DNA from: Sediminibacterium sp.
GTDB lineage: Bacteria; Bacteroidota; Bacteroidia; Chitinophagales; Chitinophagaceae
Reading direction: 5' to 3'
DNA: 64,000 nucleotides
Assembly: GCF_030695065.1 (NCBI RefSeq)
Contig: NZ_JAUYTR010000016.1
Location: 310,001-374,000 of the forward strand
Numbering within the stretch: position 1 is the first letter of the stretch; every line of letters begins with the position of its first letter. Below, one piece after another: positions 11,480-20,595 of this stretch. The position numbers and the translations under genes were made by a program. Below the pieces are notes generated by a model that had not been told where the DNA came from, searched no databases, and worked only from the letters and a program-made list of their open reading frames with translations.

Positions 11480-11733
11480 ACGTTATTGATTTTGGTTAGT
11501 TGTTTAAAATTTACTGTGAGAAAGCTATAATTATGCCAGAGCGTCATTTCAGCCAATTTTTCAGTTAATGGTATCAAAGGGGGAGCTAAAACGCTGTTGT
11601 TGACAGAATTATCTAGTTAAGAAAGAGTTGACTTATAGCAAGAGTGCCAAAATTTCACCGATAACTACAATTATCAAATCATAATAAACGATAAATCCCT
11701 ACCTTCGCGCTGCTCAAAAAAAGTTCTTGTTTA

Positions 11734-12654
11734 ATGATCAGCAGAAGAAATATCCGCGTAAAAGTAATGCAGTTGCTCTATATGATTGAAGCCGCGGATT
11801 CTACGAATACGTTTCAACATCCCGTTCAAACTCTAGAGAAACAAATGGATAAAAGCAGGGAACTTTTTGTTTACCTGATTTATTTTATTGCAGAAGTAGC
11901 ACGTTATGCAGAAACCAGTGCACAAAAAAGGGCTTCTAAAAACCTTCCTAGCAGGGCAGACCTCAATGTAAATATCAAAATTGCAGGCAACGATTTTATT
12001 TGGAATCTCTTAGAGAATAAGGGATACCAACAATGTTTAGAAAAAGATCATCCTGAAAAAATGTTGGATAAAGAACTGGTAAGTAAAGTGTATAAAGCCT
12101 TATCAGAAAATGCTGTCTACCAAATTTATATAACAGAAGATAGTAGAGATAAGAGTAAAGAGAGAGAGATTATTAAATTGATATTCAGCGAGTTAATGCT
12201 TCCTAATGAGAATTTCATTTCACATATTGAAGAGCATTTTAACAATTGGGACGACGACGCAGAAATGATGGAGCAATTGGTTTTAACCTATATACAAAAG
12301 CCCAAATCGGTTCAATTTAATGAAATTATGAGCCCCGATAAATGGGAGTTTGCAAAAACATTACTAAAAACCGCTATAGATAAAAAAGAATATTGTGCTG
12401 AATTAATCAAGCCAAAATTAAAAAACTGGGATGCAGAGCGAATTGCTCAATTAGATATGGTATTGATGCGTATGGGCTTATGTGAACTCTTGTATTTTGA
12501 CACTATTCCTACCAAAGTGACCATTAACGAATACATAGACTTAGCAAAAGAATACAGTACTGCGCAAAGTGGACAGTTCGTAAATGGAATTTTAGATAAT
12601 ATTCACAAAGAATTGGTAGCAGAGGGCAAGATTCAGAAAGTAAGTTTCAAGTAA
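11734..12654 (+). CDS. nusB: Transcription antitermination factor NusB (long form)
   Basis: N-terminal ISRRNIRVKVMQLLYMIE and C-terminal WDAERIAQLDMVLMRMGLCELLYFDTIPTKVTINEYIDLAKEYST...FVNGILDNI. Confidence 0.9.
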   Translation: MISRRNIRVKVMQLLYMIEAADSTNTFQHPVQTLEKQMDKSRELFVYLIYFIAEVARYAETSAQKRASKNLPSRADLNVNIKIAGNDFIWNLLENKGYQQCLEKDHPEKMLDKELVSKVYKALSENAVYQIYITEDSRDKSKEREIIKLIFSELMLPNENFISHIEEHFNNWDDDAEMMEQLVLTYIQKPKSVQFNEIMSPDKWEFAKTLLKTAIDKKEYCAELIKPKLKNWDAERIAQLDMVLMRMGLCELLYFDTIPTKVTINEYIDLAKEYSTAQSGQFVNGILDNIHKELVAEGKIQKVSFK

Positions 12655-12691
12655 TTCCTTTTAATTTGCAAATCATTTAAACAGAGAATAT

Positions 12692-13030
12692 ATGTTATTG
12701 AACGCGTTGACTATTTTAGCTGCCGACCCTAAGCAGGGTGGTACTGTACAATTGATTATGATGGGTGCCATTATTTTGGTATTCTGGTTGTTCATGATTA
12801 GACCGCAAGCAAAAAAAGCAAAAGAGCAAAAGAAGTTTATTGATAATTTATCAAAGGGCGATAAAATTGTCACCATTGCTGGAATTCACGGTATCGTAAA
12901 CAAGATTAACGAAGACGGAACCCTGCAGTTAGAAGTAACTCCTGGAAGCTATTTAAAGATTGAAAAATCTGCCTTGAGCATGGAGTGGACAGCTGCTATT
13001 AACAAGCCCGTTGTAGAAGAGAAAAAATAA
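12692..13030 (+). CDS. yajC: Preprotein translocase subunit YajC
   Basis: FWLFMIRPQAKKAKEQKKFIDNLSKGDKIVTIAGIHGIV. Confidence 0.95.
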   Translation: MLLNALTILAADPKQGGTVQLIMMGAIILVFWLFMIRPQAKKAKEQKKFIDNLSKGDKIVTIAGIHGIVNKINEDGTLQLEVTPGSYLKIEKSALSMEWTAAINKPVVEEKK

Positions 13031-13080
13031 ATTGATTACTGGGCTTTCCAGTAGCTACCAATTATACCTTAATTTTATAT

Positions 13081-13110
13081 CCTGCAAGCCCCAAACTTGC
13101 AGGATTTTTT
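13081..13110 (+). terminator. Intrinsic terminator immediately upstream of coaE
   Basis: CCTGCAAGccccaaaCTTGCAGGATTTTTT; the next base begins the coaE ATG. Confidence 0.75.
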
Positions 13111-13692
13111 ATGCTTAGTATAGGACTAACAGGAGGAATTGGAAGTGGCAAATCGATAGTGGCTCAAATATTCAGAACACTGGGTATTCCTGTATTAGAC
13201 GCAGACGCATTGGCCAAAAAAATCATGCAGGAGAACAAAGAAGTAAAAACCCAAATAATTACTGCATTTGGGGAAGAATCTTACAATCAACAGGGTTTAA
13301 ACCGATCGTATATTGCCAATATAGTTTTTAAAGACCCTTTTCAATTACAAGTACTGAATTCCATTGTACACCCCGCCACCATTGAAGCGGGGAAAATATG
13401 GGCCTCACAACAAAATGCACCTTATACCATTAAAGAAGCAGCTTTGTTTTTTGAATCTGGTTCTTCTGAAGGGATGGATATGATTGTTGGTGTTTATGCT
13501 CCTGATGCCTTGCGAATTCAGCGTGTGATGCAAAGAGACCAAATAAATAGAGAAGAAGTATTAAACAGAATGAATCATCAAATAAGTCAAAGCATTAAAA
13601 TGAAGCTTTGCGATAAAGTCATTATTAACGATGAGCAATCTTTATTGATACCGCAGGTTTTGCAATTGCATAATGAATTAACTACTTATTAA
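13111..13692 (+). CDS. coaE: Dephospho-CoA kinase
   Basis: MLSIGLTGGIGSGKSIVAQIFRTLGIPVLDADALA Walker A and family signature. Confidence 0.93.
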   Translation: MLSIGLTGGIGSGKSIVAQIFRTLGIPVLDADALAKKIMQENKEVKTQIITAFGEESYNQQGLNRSYIANIVFKDPFQLQVLNSIVHPATIEAGKIWASQQNAPYTIKEAALFFESGSSEGMDMIVGVYAPDALRIQRVMQRDQINREEVLNRMNHQISQSIKMKLCDKVIINDEQSLLIPQVLQLHNELTTY

Positions 13693-14632
13693 TTAAATAA
13701 CACCATCGCTTTAATTTTCCCTCAAAATCAAAAGGAGTAGTAGCTTTGGTTATATCTTTTATTTGGGTAGAATGAATTGCTGCCGTATCTAATTGAAACC
13801 GCACAAAATTGGTACTGAAATACAATTGACCCTCTGGAGCTAGCGCTGCTAAAACATCATTAATCAGCTCTGCATGGTCTCGCTGTATATCAAGTATATC
13901 TTTCATTCGTTTACTATTGCTGAACGTTGGCGGATCCATAATAACCAAGTCAAAACTATTGGGTTGCAGTGTTTTTAGGTATTGCTTAACGTCGGCGTGA
14001 ATAAATTGATAAGCTTTCTTATCCTTAAATAAATTAATAGTCATATTGTCTTCTGCCCAAGCCAAATAGGTCTTAGATAAATCTACTGAAGTTACGCTAG
14101 AAGCTCCGCCAGCAGCTGCATAAACTGAAAAAGAACCTGTATAACAAAATAGATTCAATACCCTTTTATTGGCACATGTAGACTTAACCATTTTACGAGT
14201 GATGCGATGATCTAAAAACAAGCCTGTATCTAAATAGTCGGTTAGGTTTACCAAAAATTTTAGCCCATCTTCTATTACAGTGCTGTATTCTTTTTCGGTG
14301 CTTATTTTTTCGTATTGTTCATCTTTATGGCTCATTCTTTTGCGCAGTTTAAAATTCATGCGCTCAATTGGAATGCCTACAATATCTGAGATAATAGCTT
14401 TGCATTCTTCCATCCATGCATCGTGCACTTCGTCTTCCATACCATGCCTTCGCAAGTATTCAGCAATATATAATTGATCTTCGTACAACTCAATACTAAA
14501 AGGGAATTCAGGTAAATCATGGTCGTAAATTCGATAACATAAAATATTTTGTCTACGGGCCAATTTACTTTTGTGCTTAACAACTTTGCTCAGCCTGTTT
14601 CTAAACATTTCTGCCTTTACCGGATCAATCAT
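13682..14632 (-). CDS. Class I SAM-dependent methyltransferase (RlmI/RlmK-like rRNA methyltransferase family)
   Basis: VLNLFCYTGSFSVYAAAGGASSVTSVDLSKTYLAWAEDN and DLVIMDPPTFSNS motifs. Confidence 0.85.
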   Translation of the reverse strand: MIDPVKAEMFRNRLSKVVKHKSKLARRQNILCYRIYDHDLPEFPFSIELYEDQLYIAEYLRRHGMEDEVHDAWMEECKAIISDIVGIPIERMNFKLRKRMSHKDEQYEKISTEKEYSTVIEDGLKFLVNLTDYLDTGLFLDHRITRKMVKSTCANKRVLNLFCYTGSFSVYAAAGGASSVTSVDLSKTYLAWAEDNMTINLFKDKKAYQFIHADVKQYLKTLQPNSFDLVIMDPPTFSNSKRMKDILDIQRDHAELINDVLAALAPEGQLYFSTNFVRFQLDTAAIHSTQIKDITKATTPFDFEGKLKRWCYLINK

Positions 14633-14726
14633 ATGCCCTGTTTATAATACGAAGGTACAAGCCATTTATCCATAATGTAAACTTTGAACCTTCATTTCAA
14701 TTATATTTATAACCTAAAGCTTGCAC

Positions 14727-16301
14727 ATGAAAAAACTTTTCCTGATGGCTTGTTTTTTGCCCCTGATAGGACAAATAAAAGCACAACAGTATCCAACATT
14801 ACAAGAACAACAAAACCGACTAACGCAGTTGGTAAAAAACAACCCAAAATGGGTATCTATCCAATCTTTGGCCAAAACTAGTGGCGGTAAAGATATATGG
14901 GTAGTAACATTGGGAACTGGTAAAACCGAAACCAAACCAGCTATTGCTGTGGTGGGTGGAGTAGAAGGCACTCATTTACTAGGCACCGAATTAGTGATTC
15001 AATTTGCAGAGAAACTATTGAAGCAAATTGACAAAGACAGCGTGCAAAAATTATTAACCGAGAACACATATTATTTGTTTCCCAATATGAGCCCTGATGC
15101 CATGGAAACCTATTTTAGTAATCTCACATTTGAGCGATTGGGCAATGCCAATAACACCGATGACGACAGAGATGGCAAAACAAATGAAGATGCGTTTGAT
15201 GATTTAGACGGGAATGGAAAAATTACCATGATGCGTGTAGAAAGTCCTGTGGGCATATATAAACTTCATCCCGACGACCCTAGAGTCTTAATTAAAGCGG
15301 ATATTTCTAAAGGAGAAAAAGGAAAATACTTGTTACTATCCGAAGGAATAGACAATGATAAGGATGGGCAATTTAATGAAGATGGGGTTGGTGGAATCCA
15401 TTTCAATAAAAACCTGACTTATAAGCATAAAACATTTGCAGCAGGTGCCGGTGAATTTCCAGCAAGTGAAATAGAAACAAGAGCCCTCCTCGATTTCTTG
15501 TATGATGCATTCAATGTTTATGCAGTGGTTAGTTTTAGCAGTTTAAATAATTTGAGTGCAAATGATGATAAAATAACAACCGTAGTAAGTGAATTGTATA
15601 ATAAAACGATGGGGGCTAAAGATGCCCCAAAGCCAACTGCAGAAGGAGGAGATTTCATGAGTTGGGCTTACCAACATTATGGTCGTTTTAGTTTCAGCAC
15701 CCCTGGCTGGTGGGTTCCCAAAGCCAAGCCAGATACGGCAAAGAAAGAAAAAGCATTTACTGTAGAAGATGCCACAGCTAATTATTTAAGATGGAGTGCA
15801 CAGCAAGGATTAAATCATTTTACTGATTGGAAAACCGTACAACATCCCGACTTCCCCAATCAAGTAGTGCAAGTTGGAGGCGTAGATCCCTACGTAATGA
15901 TTAATCCTCCATATAAAATGGTGGATAGTATTGCCTCAAAACATACAATGTTTTTAACCAAGTTGGTGAATTTAAAACCACAAGTAGTTATTCAAAAAGT
16001 AGAAACCCAAAGATTGAGTAATGGCTTAACCAAGATTACAATTGATGTATCAAATGCTGGAATGCTACCTACACATAGCAAATTTGCTGACCGAAATTAT
16101 TTTGTAAAACGATTGAAGGTTGCCTTACAATTAAACGACAAACAACAATTGATTGGAGGCAAAAAATTAGAGCTACTCAACAATATGGAACCACATACTA
16201 TGCAACAATTCAGCTGGATTGTAAAAGGCACTGGAAGTATTACTGTTGAGGCCGGCTCACCTGCTATTGGCTTAACTACTAAAGCCATTTCGTTACAATA
16301 A
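14727..16301 (+). CDS. M14 (zinc carboxypeptidase) family protein, apparently catalytically degenerate, secreted
   Basis: Signal peptide and M14 fold similarity to the next gene, but the expected HxxE motif reads EGTH and the third His and catalytic Glu are not seen at the aligned positions. Confidence 0.8.
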   Translation: MKKLFLMACFLPLIGQIKAQQYPTLQEQQNRLTQLVKNNPKWVSIQSLAKTSGGKDIWVVTLGTGKTETKPAIAVVGGVEGTHLLGTELVIQFAEKLLKQIDKDSVQKLLTENTYYLFPNMSPDAMETYFSNLTFERLGNANNTDDDRDGKTNEDAFDDLDGNGKITMMRVESPVGIYKLHPDDPRVLIKADISKGEKGKYLLLSEGIDNDKDGQFNEDGVGGIHFNKNLTYKHKTFAAGAGEFPASEIETRALLDFLYDAFNVYAVVSFSSLNNLSANDDKITTVVSELYNKTMGAKDAPKPTAEGGDFMSWAYQHYGRFSFSTPGWWVPKAKPDTAKKEKAFTVEDATANYLRWSAQQGLNHFTDWKTVQHPDFPNQVVQVGGVDPYVMINPPYKMVDSIASKHTMFLTKLVNLKPQVVIQKVETQRLSNGLTKITIDVSNAGMLPTHSKFADRNYFVKRLKVALQLNDKQQLIGGKKLELLNNMEPHTMQQFSWIVKGTGSITVEAGSPAIGLTTKAISLQ

Positions 16302-16311
16302 AAATTCAATC

Positions 16312-18045
16312 ATGAAAAAAATATATTCTTTTTCGATAGCACTTATATTGAGTATAAGCTTGATGGCTCAAGAAGCCAATCAGGTTTTTAAAGCTGCTGG
16401 AACCCCTGTTAATCCTAAGGTGCAGGCAAGCTGGAACCGTTATTATGATCATGCAGGAATTACCGCTCTCTGTAAAAAAATTGCAGCAGCTTATCCTGAT
16501 TTAGCCAAATTAACTTCTTTAGGAAAGTCTTATGCAGGCAGAGATTTGTGGTGTTTAACCATTACCGATTTTAAAAAGGGAAATGAATTGCAAAAGCCAG
16601 GCATGTACATTGATGGCAATATTCACTCAAATGAAATTCAAGGAGCCGAATTCGCTTTATATACAGCTTGGTATTTAACGGAGAGTTTTGGCGATACAAA
16701 ATTCATTCAAGAATTATTAACCGATAAAGTATTCTATATTGTTCCTAGCATTAACCCAGATGGAAGAGATAGTTATATGCACCAGCCCAACACTGCTAGT
16801 TCCCCTAGATCTGGTGTTAAGCCTGTAGACAATGATGGTGATGGATTAGTAAACGAAGATTGGTACGATGATTTAGACGGCGACGGGCATATTACCATGA
16901 TGCGTAGAAAAAATGTTAATGGTCGATATAAATTAGATCCACGTGATCCTAGAAATATGGTGATGGTAGGTGCAGATGAACAGGGGGATTATGAACTCCT
17001 TGGTATGGAAGGCATAGACAATGATGGTGACGGCCGCGTAAATGAAGATGGCTATGCATTTGAGTACGATCCCAACAGAGATTGGGGTTGGGGATGGCAG
17101 CCAAATTATATTCAAAATGGTGCCTATAAATATCCATTCTCTATACCTGAGAACAGAGCGATAATGGAGTTTGTAATGAAACACCCCAATATTGCTGCAG
17201 CACAGTCTTATCATAATGCAGGCGGAATGATATTAAGAGGACCTGGTGCTTCTGCTGATGTTACTACTTACAATTCACAAGATGTGGCTATTTATGATGC
17301 CATTGCCAAAAAAGGAGAGGAGTTGATGCCTGGCTATAAATACTTAGTGGTATATAAAGATTTGTATTCTGCGTACGGGGGAGAACTAGATTGGTTTTAT
17401 GCAGGAAGAGGCATTTATACCTATTCGAATGAATTGTGGACTCCGTATTTAATGTTCATGAAAGAGAGTACTAGAAGCCCTTTTGACAATAGCTCTTATA
17501 ATTTTGACAAGTACTTATTGTTTAAAGATGGATTTGTAGATTGGAAAGAATACGATCATCCACAATATGGCAAAGTAGAGATTGGTGGATTTAAAAAGAA
17601 CTTTGGAAGAGCTCATCCCGGATTTTTATTAGAATCTGATGCGCACAGAAATATGGCATTTAGCATATATCATAGTTACCATACACCTAAATTATCTGTT
17701 TCAGAAATTAAAGAAAAGGATTTAGGAGGTGGATTAACAGAAGTAACTGCTGTAATAGCCAATGAAAGATTGATGCCTACGCATAGCAGTCAAGATGTAA
17801 AGAATAAAATAGAAAGGCCAGATTATATTACTTTGAATTCCACTGCTAAAATAGTAGCTGGAATGATTATGACCGATAAAGATTTGAATCTTTCTAAAAT
17901 TCAAAAAAACAATCCAAGTACTATTGAAGTAGACAATATACCTGGGTTAGGAACTGTAACAGTTAAATGGATTGTTGAAGGCAAAGGAAAATACACGGTG
18001 AATGTAGACAGCAAAAAAGGAGGAATAGCTACCAACGCTAAATAG
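16312..18045 (+). CDS. M14 family zinc metallocarboxypeptidase, secreted
   Basis: Signal peptide; IDGNIHSNEIQGAE (HxxE), SYHNAGGMIL (third His), YSNELWTPY (candidate catalytic Glu). Confidence 0.9.
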   Translation: MKKIYSFSIALILSISLMAQEANQVFKAAGTPVNPKVQASWNRYYDHAGITALCKKIAAAYPDLAKLTSLGKSYAGRDLWCLTITDFKKGNELQKPGMYIDGNIHSNEIQGAEFALYTAWYLTESFGDTKFIQELLTDKVFYIVPSINPDGRDSYMHQPNTASSPRSGVKPVDNDGDGLVNEDWYDDLDGDGHITMMRRKNVNGRYKLDPRDPRNMVMVGADEQGDYELLGMEGIDNDGDGRVNEDGYAFEYDPNRDWGWGWQPNYIQNGAYKYPFSIPENRAIMEFVMKHPNIAAAQSYHNAGGMILRGPGASADVTTYNSQDVAIYDAIAKKGEELMPGYKYLVVYKDLYSAYGGELDWFYAGRGIYTYSNELWTPYLMFMKESTRSPFDNSSYNFDKYLLFKDGFVDWKEYDHPQYGKVEIGGFKKNFGRAHPGFLLESDAHRNMAFSIYHSYHTPKLSVSEIKEKDLGGGLTEVTAVIANERLMPTHSSQDVKNKIERPDYITLNSTAKIVAGMIMTDKDLNLSKIQKNNPSTIEVDNIPGLGTVTVKWIVEGKGKYTVNVDSKKGGIATNAK

Positions 18046-18068
18046 CTAATAAAAAAATGCTTTATAAC

Positions 18069-18105
18069 ACAAACGGCTGGCACTTTTAAAGTTCCAGCCG
18101 TTTGT
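18069..18105. terminator. Bidirectional intrinsic terminator
   Basis: ACAAACGGCTGGcacttttaaagttCCAGCCGTTTGT between convergent genes. Confidence 0.8.
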
Positions 18106-18121
18106 ATTTAAATAAACGAGA

Positions 18122-19312
18122 TTAGGAGAGTTTGCCGAGCGCATTAGCAATTCTATCCCAAGCTTTTTCAATATTGGACATGCTATTAGCAAAAGAAAAA
18201 CGAACGCAATTGGGTTCTCCAAACGCATCTCCCATTACCGAACTTACATGGGCGGTATTTAACAAATACATACTAAAATCAGCAGCATTTTTAATAGTTT
18301 CTATTCCATTCGATTTGCCATAATAATAACTTACATCAGGAAATACATAGAAAGCGCCTTCTGGTGCAAAACATTTAAACCCTGAAATAGCATTAACCAA
18401 TTCTAAGGTCTTTGTTCTTCTTCTTGTAAACTCTTCTGTCATTTCAATAGAGGGCTTCAAATCTCCTGTAAGAGCTGCCACCGCTGCTTTCTGTGCAATA
18501 GAACAAGTACCACTGGTAAACTGTCCTTGTAATTTTTCACATGCTTTAGATATGGTTGCATTAGCAGCAATATAACCTAAACGCCATCCGGTCATAGCAA
18601 AGCCTTTACTCAACCCATTAATAATTACTACTTGATTTTTTATGCTTTCAAATTGTGCAATGCTTTCGTGCTTGCCCATAAAATTGATGTATTCATAAAT
18701 TTCATCGGAAAGGATAGTTATTCCTGGATGCTTTTCAAATACTTTTACCAAGGCTTCCAACTCATCCTTACTGTACACTGCACCCGATGGGTTACAGGGT
18801 GAAGAAAACATAAATACTTTTGTTTTTGGAGTGATTGCTGCCTCCAATTCTGCAGCTGTTGTTTTGAATTTATTTTCTACAGTGGTTCTAATTTCAACTA
18901 CTTTACCACGAGCAATTTTTACCAACTCAGAATAAGTAACCCAATAAGGAGTGGGAATAATAACTTCATCGCCTTCGTCTACCAATGCTAAAATTGAATT
19001 GGCTAAACTTTGCTTAGCGCCAGTAGACACCACTATATGCTCTGGTTTATAGTTTAAGTTATTATCACGTTTTAATTTTGTACAAACCGCTTCTCTTAAA
19101 TCTAAAAAACCAGGCACAGGGGTATAATGACTCCAGTTATCATTAATTGCTTTAATAGCTGCATCTTTAATATGTTGTGGCGTATCAAAATCGGGTTCGC
19201 CCAAACTTAAATCAATCACATCTATTCCTTGGGCACGCAATTCACGACCCAGTTTAGCCATTTTAAGTGTTTCTGGCTCACTAAACCTGTTCAATAAAGA
19301 AGACAATTCCAT
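18122..19312 (-). CDS. Pyridoxal phosphate-dependent aspartate aminotransferase family protein
   Basis: VIDLSLGEPDFDTP, SSPCNPSGAVY, NGLSKGFAMTGWRLGYIAA (PLP Lys). Confidence 0.93.
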   Translation of the reverse strand: MELSSLLNRFSEPETLKMAKLGRELRAQGIDVIDLSLGEPDFDTPQHIKDAAIKAINDNWSHYTPVPGFLDLREAVCTKLKRDNNLNYKPEHIVVSTGAKQSLANSILALVDEGDEVIIPTPYWVTYSELVKIARGKVVEIRTTVENKFKTTAAELEAAITPKTKVFMFSSPCNPSGAVYSKDELEALVKVFEKHPGITILSDEIYEYINFMGKHESIAQFESIKNQVVIINGLSKGFAMTGWRLGYIAANATISKACEKLQGQFTSGTCSIAQKAAVAALTGDLKPSIEMTEEFTRRRTKTLELVNAISGFKCFAPEGAFYVFPDVSYYYGKSNGIETIKNAADFSMYLLNTAHVSSVMGDAFGEPNCVRFSFANSMSNIEKAWDRIANALGKLS

Positions 19313-19335
19313 TCAGAAAAATTTAAGACGACAAT

Positions 19336-20556
19336 TTACTTAATTATGGGCAATTTGCCCTTGCGCTGTAATTCTTGTTGATAAATGGCAATACCCAAGT
19401 CGCGCATAAAAGGGAATCCTAATGTATCGTATTCATATTGATCATCATTATAAATACCGTCTGTATTACAAGAAATCACTGCACTAAGCAAGAATTCAAT
19501 ATTGTTAACAGGATCTGTTATGTAAGCAATATCTAATAGAAAACCATATGCATCACCTACCTTATTATAAATTTTCACATTAGGAAACAAGGTGGTTCTT
19601 TCAGAACCTTGTAACAGAAATTTACAGTAAGTATCATAATAATAACTTGAATCATAAAACGGAGACTCCGACTCTCTGGGATACATGCTCATGAATTTTT
19701 TTACAAAATCATAATCATCATTAGTTAAGTTAAAACGTTTTTTACGAGGAAATTGCTCCGGAAAAATAACTGATTGTAAAATATGATGTAAGTCTTGTAA
19801 ATAGATTCTGTTCTTATTTAAAAAAGAAAATGGTTCATTAATAATTTTTCCACCTTTCATGTAACCTTTACCCAGTAACACATTGGTAGCTTCAAACACT
19901 GCATTACTTTTAATAGCGGGTTGCTCATAAATTAAGTTACCTGCAGTGTCATAAAATTTCACAGGATTGGTAATGGCTTGTTGTTCTACAGTTCTACTCA
20001 ATTGAAGTCTATGGCGAATAATTACATCTGGATAACCTTTCTCTTTCAGTTTACGCTGAATATACTCTTGACCTAAAAACTCATACAATCGATTGAATGC
20101 ATCATTATCGCTTACTAAAAATATTTGTTTGATGTAATTCTCAATAGTGGGTGCGCCATCATTTGCATTGGGTTGATTATACACGTGGTCTTGAGAAGCT
20201 GCAGCACTATCAGTAATCATAATGCTATTACGGGTAAGTCCGTTAATACCTAATTCATTAATTTTTTCCAAGGCTAACAATGCAATGGGCATTTTAACCG
20301 TACTGGCAGGATAGAAATATTCCTGATTATTCAAACGATAACCAAAATCTTTAAAAGAAGGCTTATTTCTTTTATTTCTGTTGATTTGAGTATAAATAAT
20401 TTGTACCCTAAAACTGTCTGGATTGCTGGTAATACGTTTAAAATATTGGGGATTGTTTTTAAGTACTTGATGAAGAGGGGATTGAGGGTCGAATATTTGC
20501 CCATTGACCATAATAGTAAAAGTACATATAAGGGTTACTAAAAAGAGATGCTTCAT
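19336..20556 (-). CDS. Serine hydrolase (class A beta-lactamase-like fold), secreted
   Basis: Signal peptide; YFYPASTVKMPIALLALEKIN (SxxK) and SDNDAFNRLYEFLG (SDN-like). Confidence 0.8.
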   Translation of the reverse strand: MKHLFLVTLICTFTIMVNGQIFDPQSPLHQVLKNNPQYFKRITSNPDSFRVQIIYTQINRNKRNKPSFKDFGYRLNNQEYFYPASTVKMPIALLALEKINELGINGLTRNSIMITDSAAASQDHVYNQPNANDGAPTIENYIKQIFLVSDNDAFNRLYEFLGQEYIQRKLKEKGYPDVIIRHRLQLSRTVEQQAITNPVKFYDTAGNLIYEQPAIKSNAVFEATNVLLGKGYMKGGKIINEPFSFLNKNRIYLQDLHHILQSVIFPEQFPRKKRFNLTNDDYDFVKKFMSMYPRESESPFYDSSYYYDTYCKFLLQGSERTTLFPNVKIYNKVGDAYGFLLDIAYITDPVNNIEFLLSAVISCNTDGIYNDDQYEYDTLGFPFMRDLGIAIYQQELQRKGKLPIIK

Positions 20557-20595
20557 TTACCAAACTTAATGAAAATTGATAATTAACTTTACCAA

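Noticed and set aside
10241-11530. Plus-strand ORFs over groEL/groES
   Set aside because: Shadow ORFs antisense to groEL/groES.
11480-11733. CIRCE/HrcA operator upstream of groES
   Set aside because: A GAGTGCC fragment is present near 11640, but no TTAGCACTC-N9-GAGTGCTAA inverted repeat.
19336-20556. Beta-lactamase resistance gene
   Set aside because: Has a serine-hydrolase SxxK motif, but is divergent and in a housekeeping context; resistance cannot be claimed from sequence alone.
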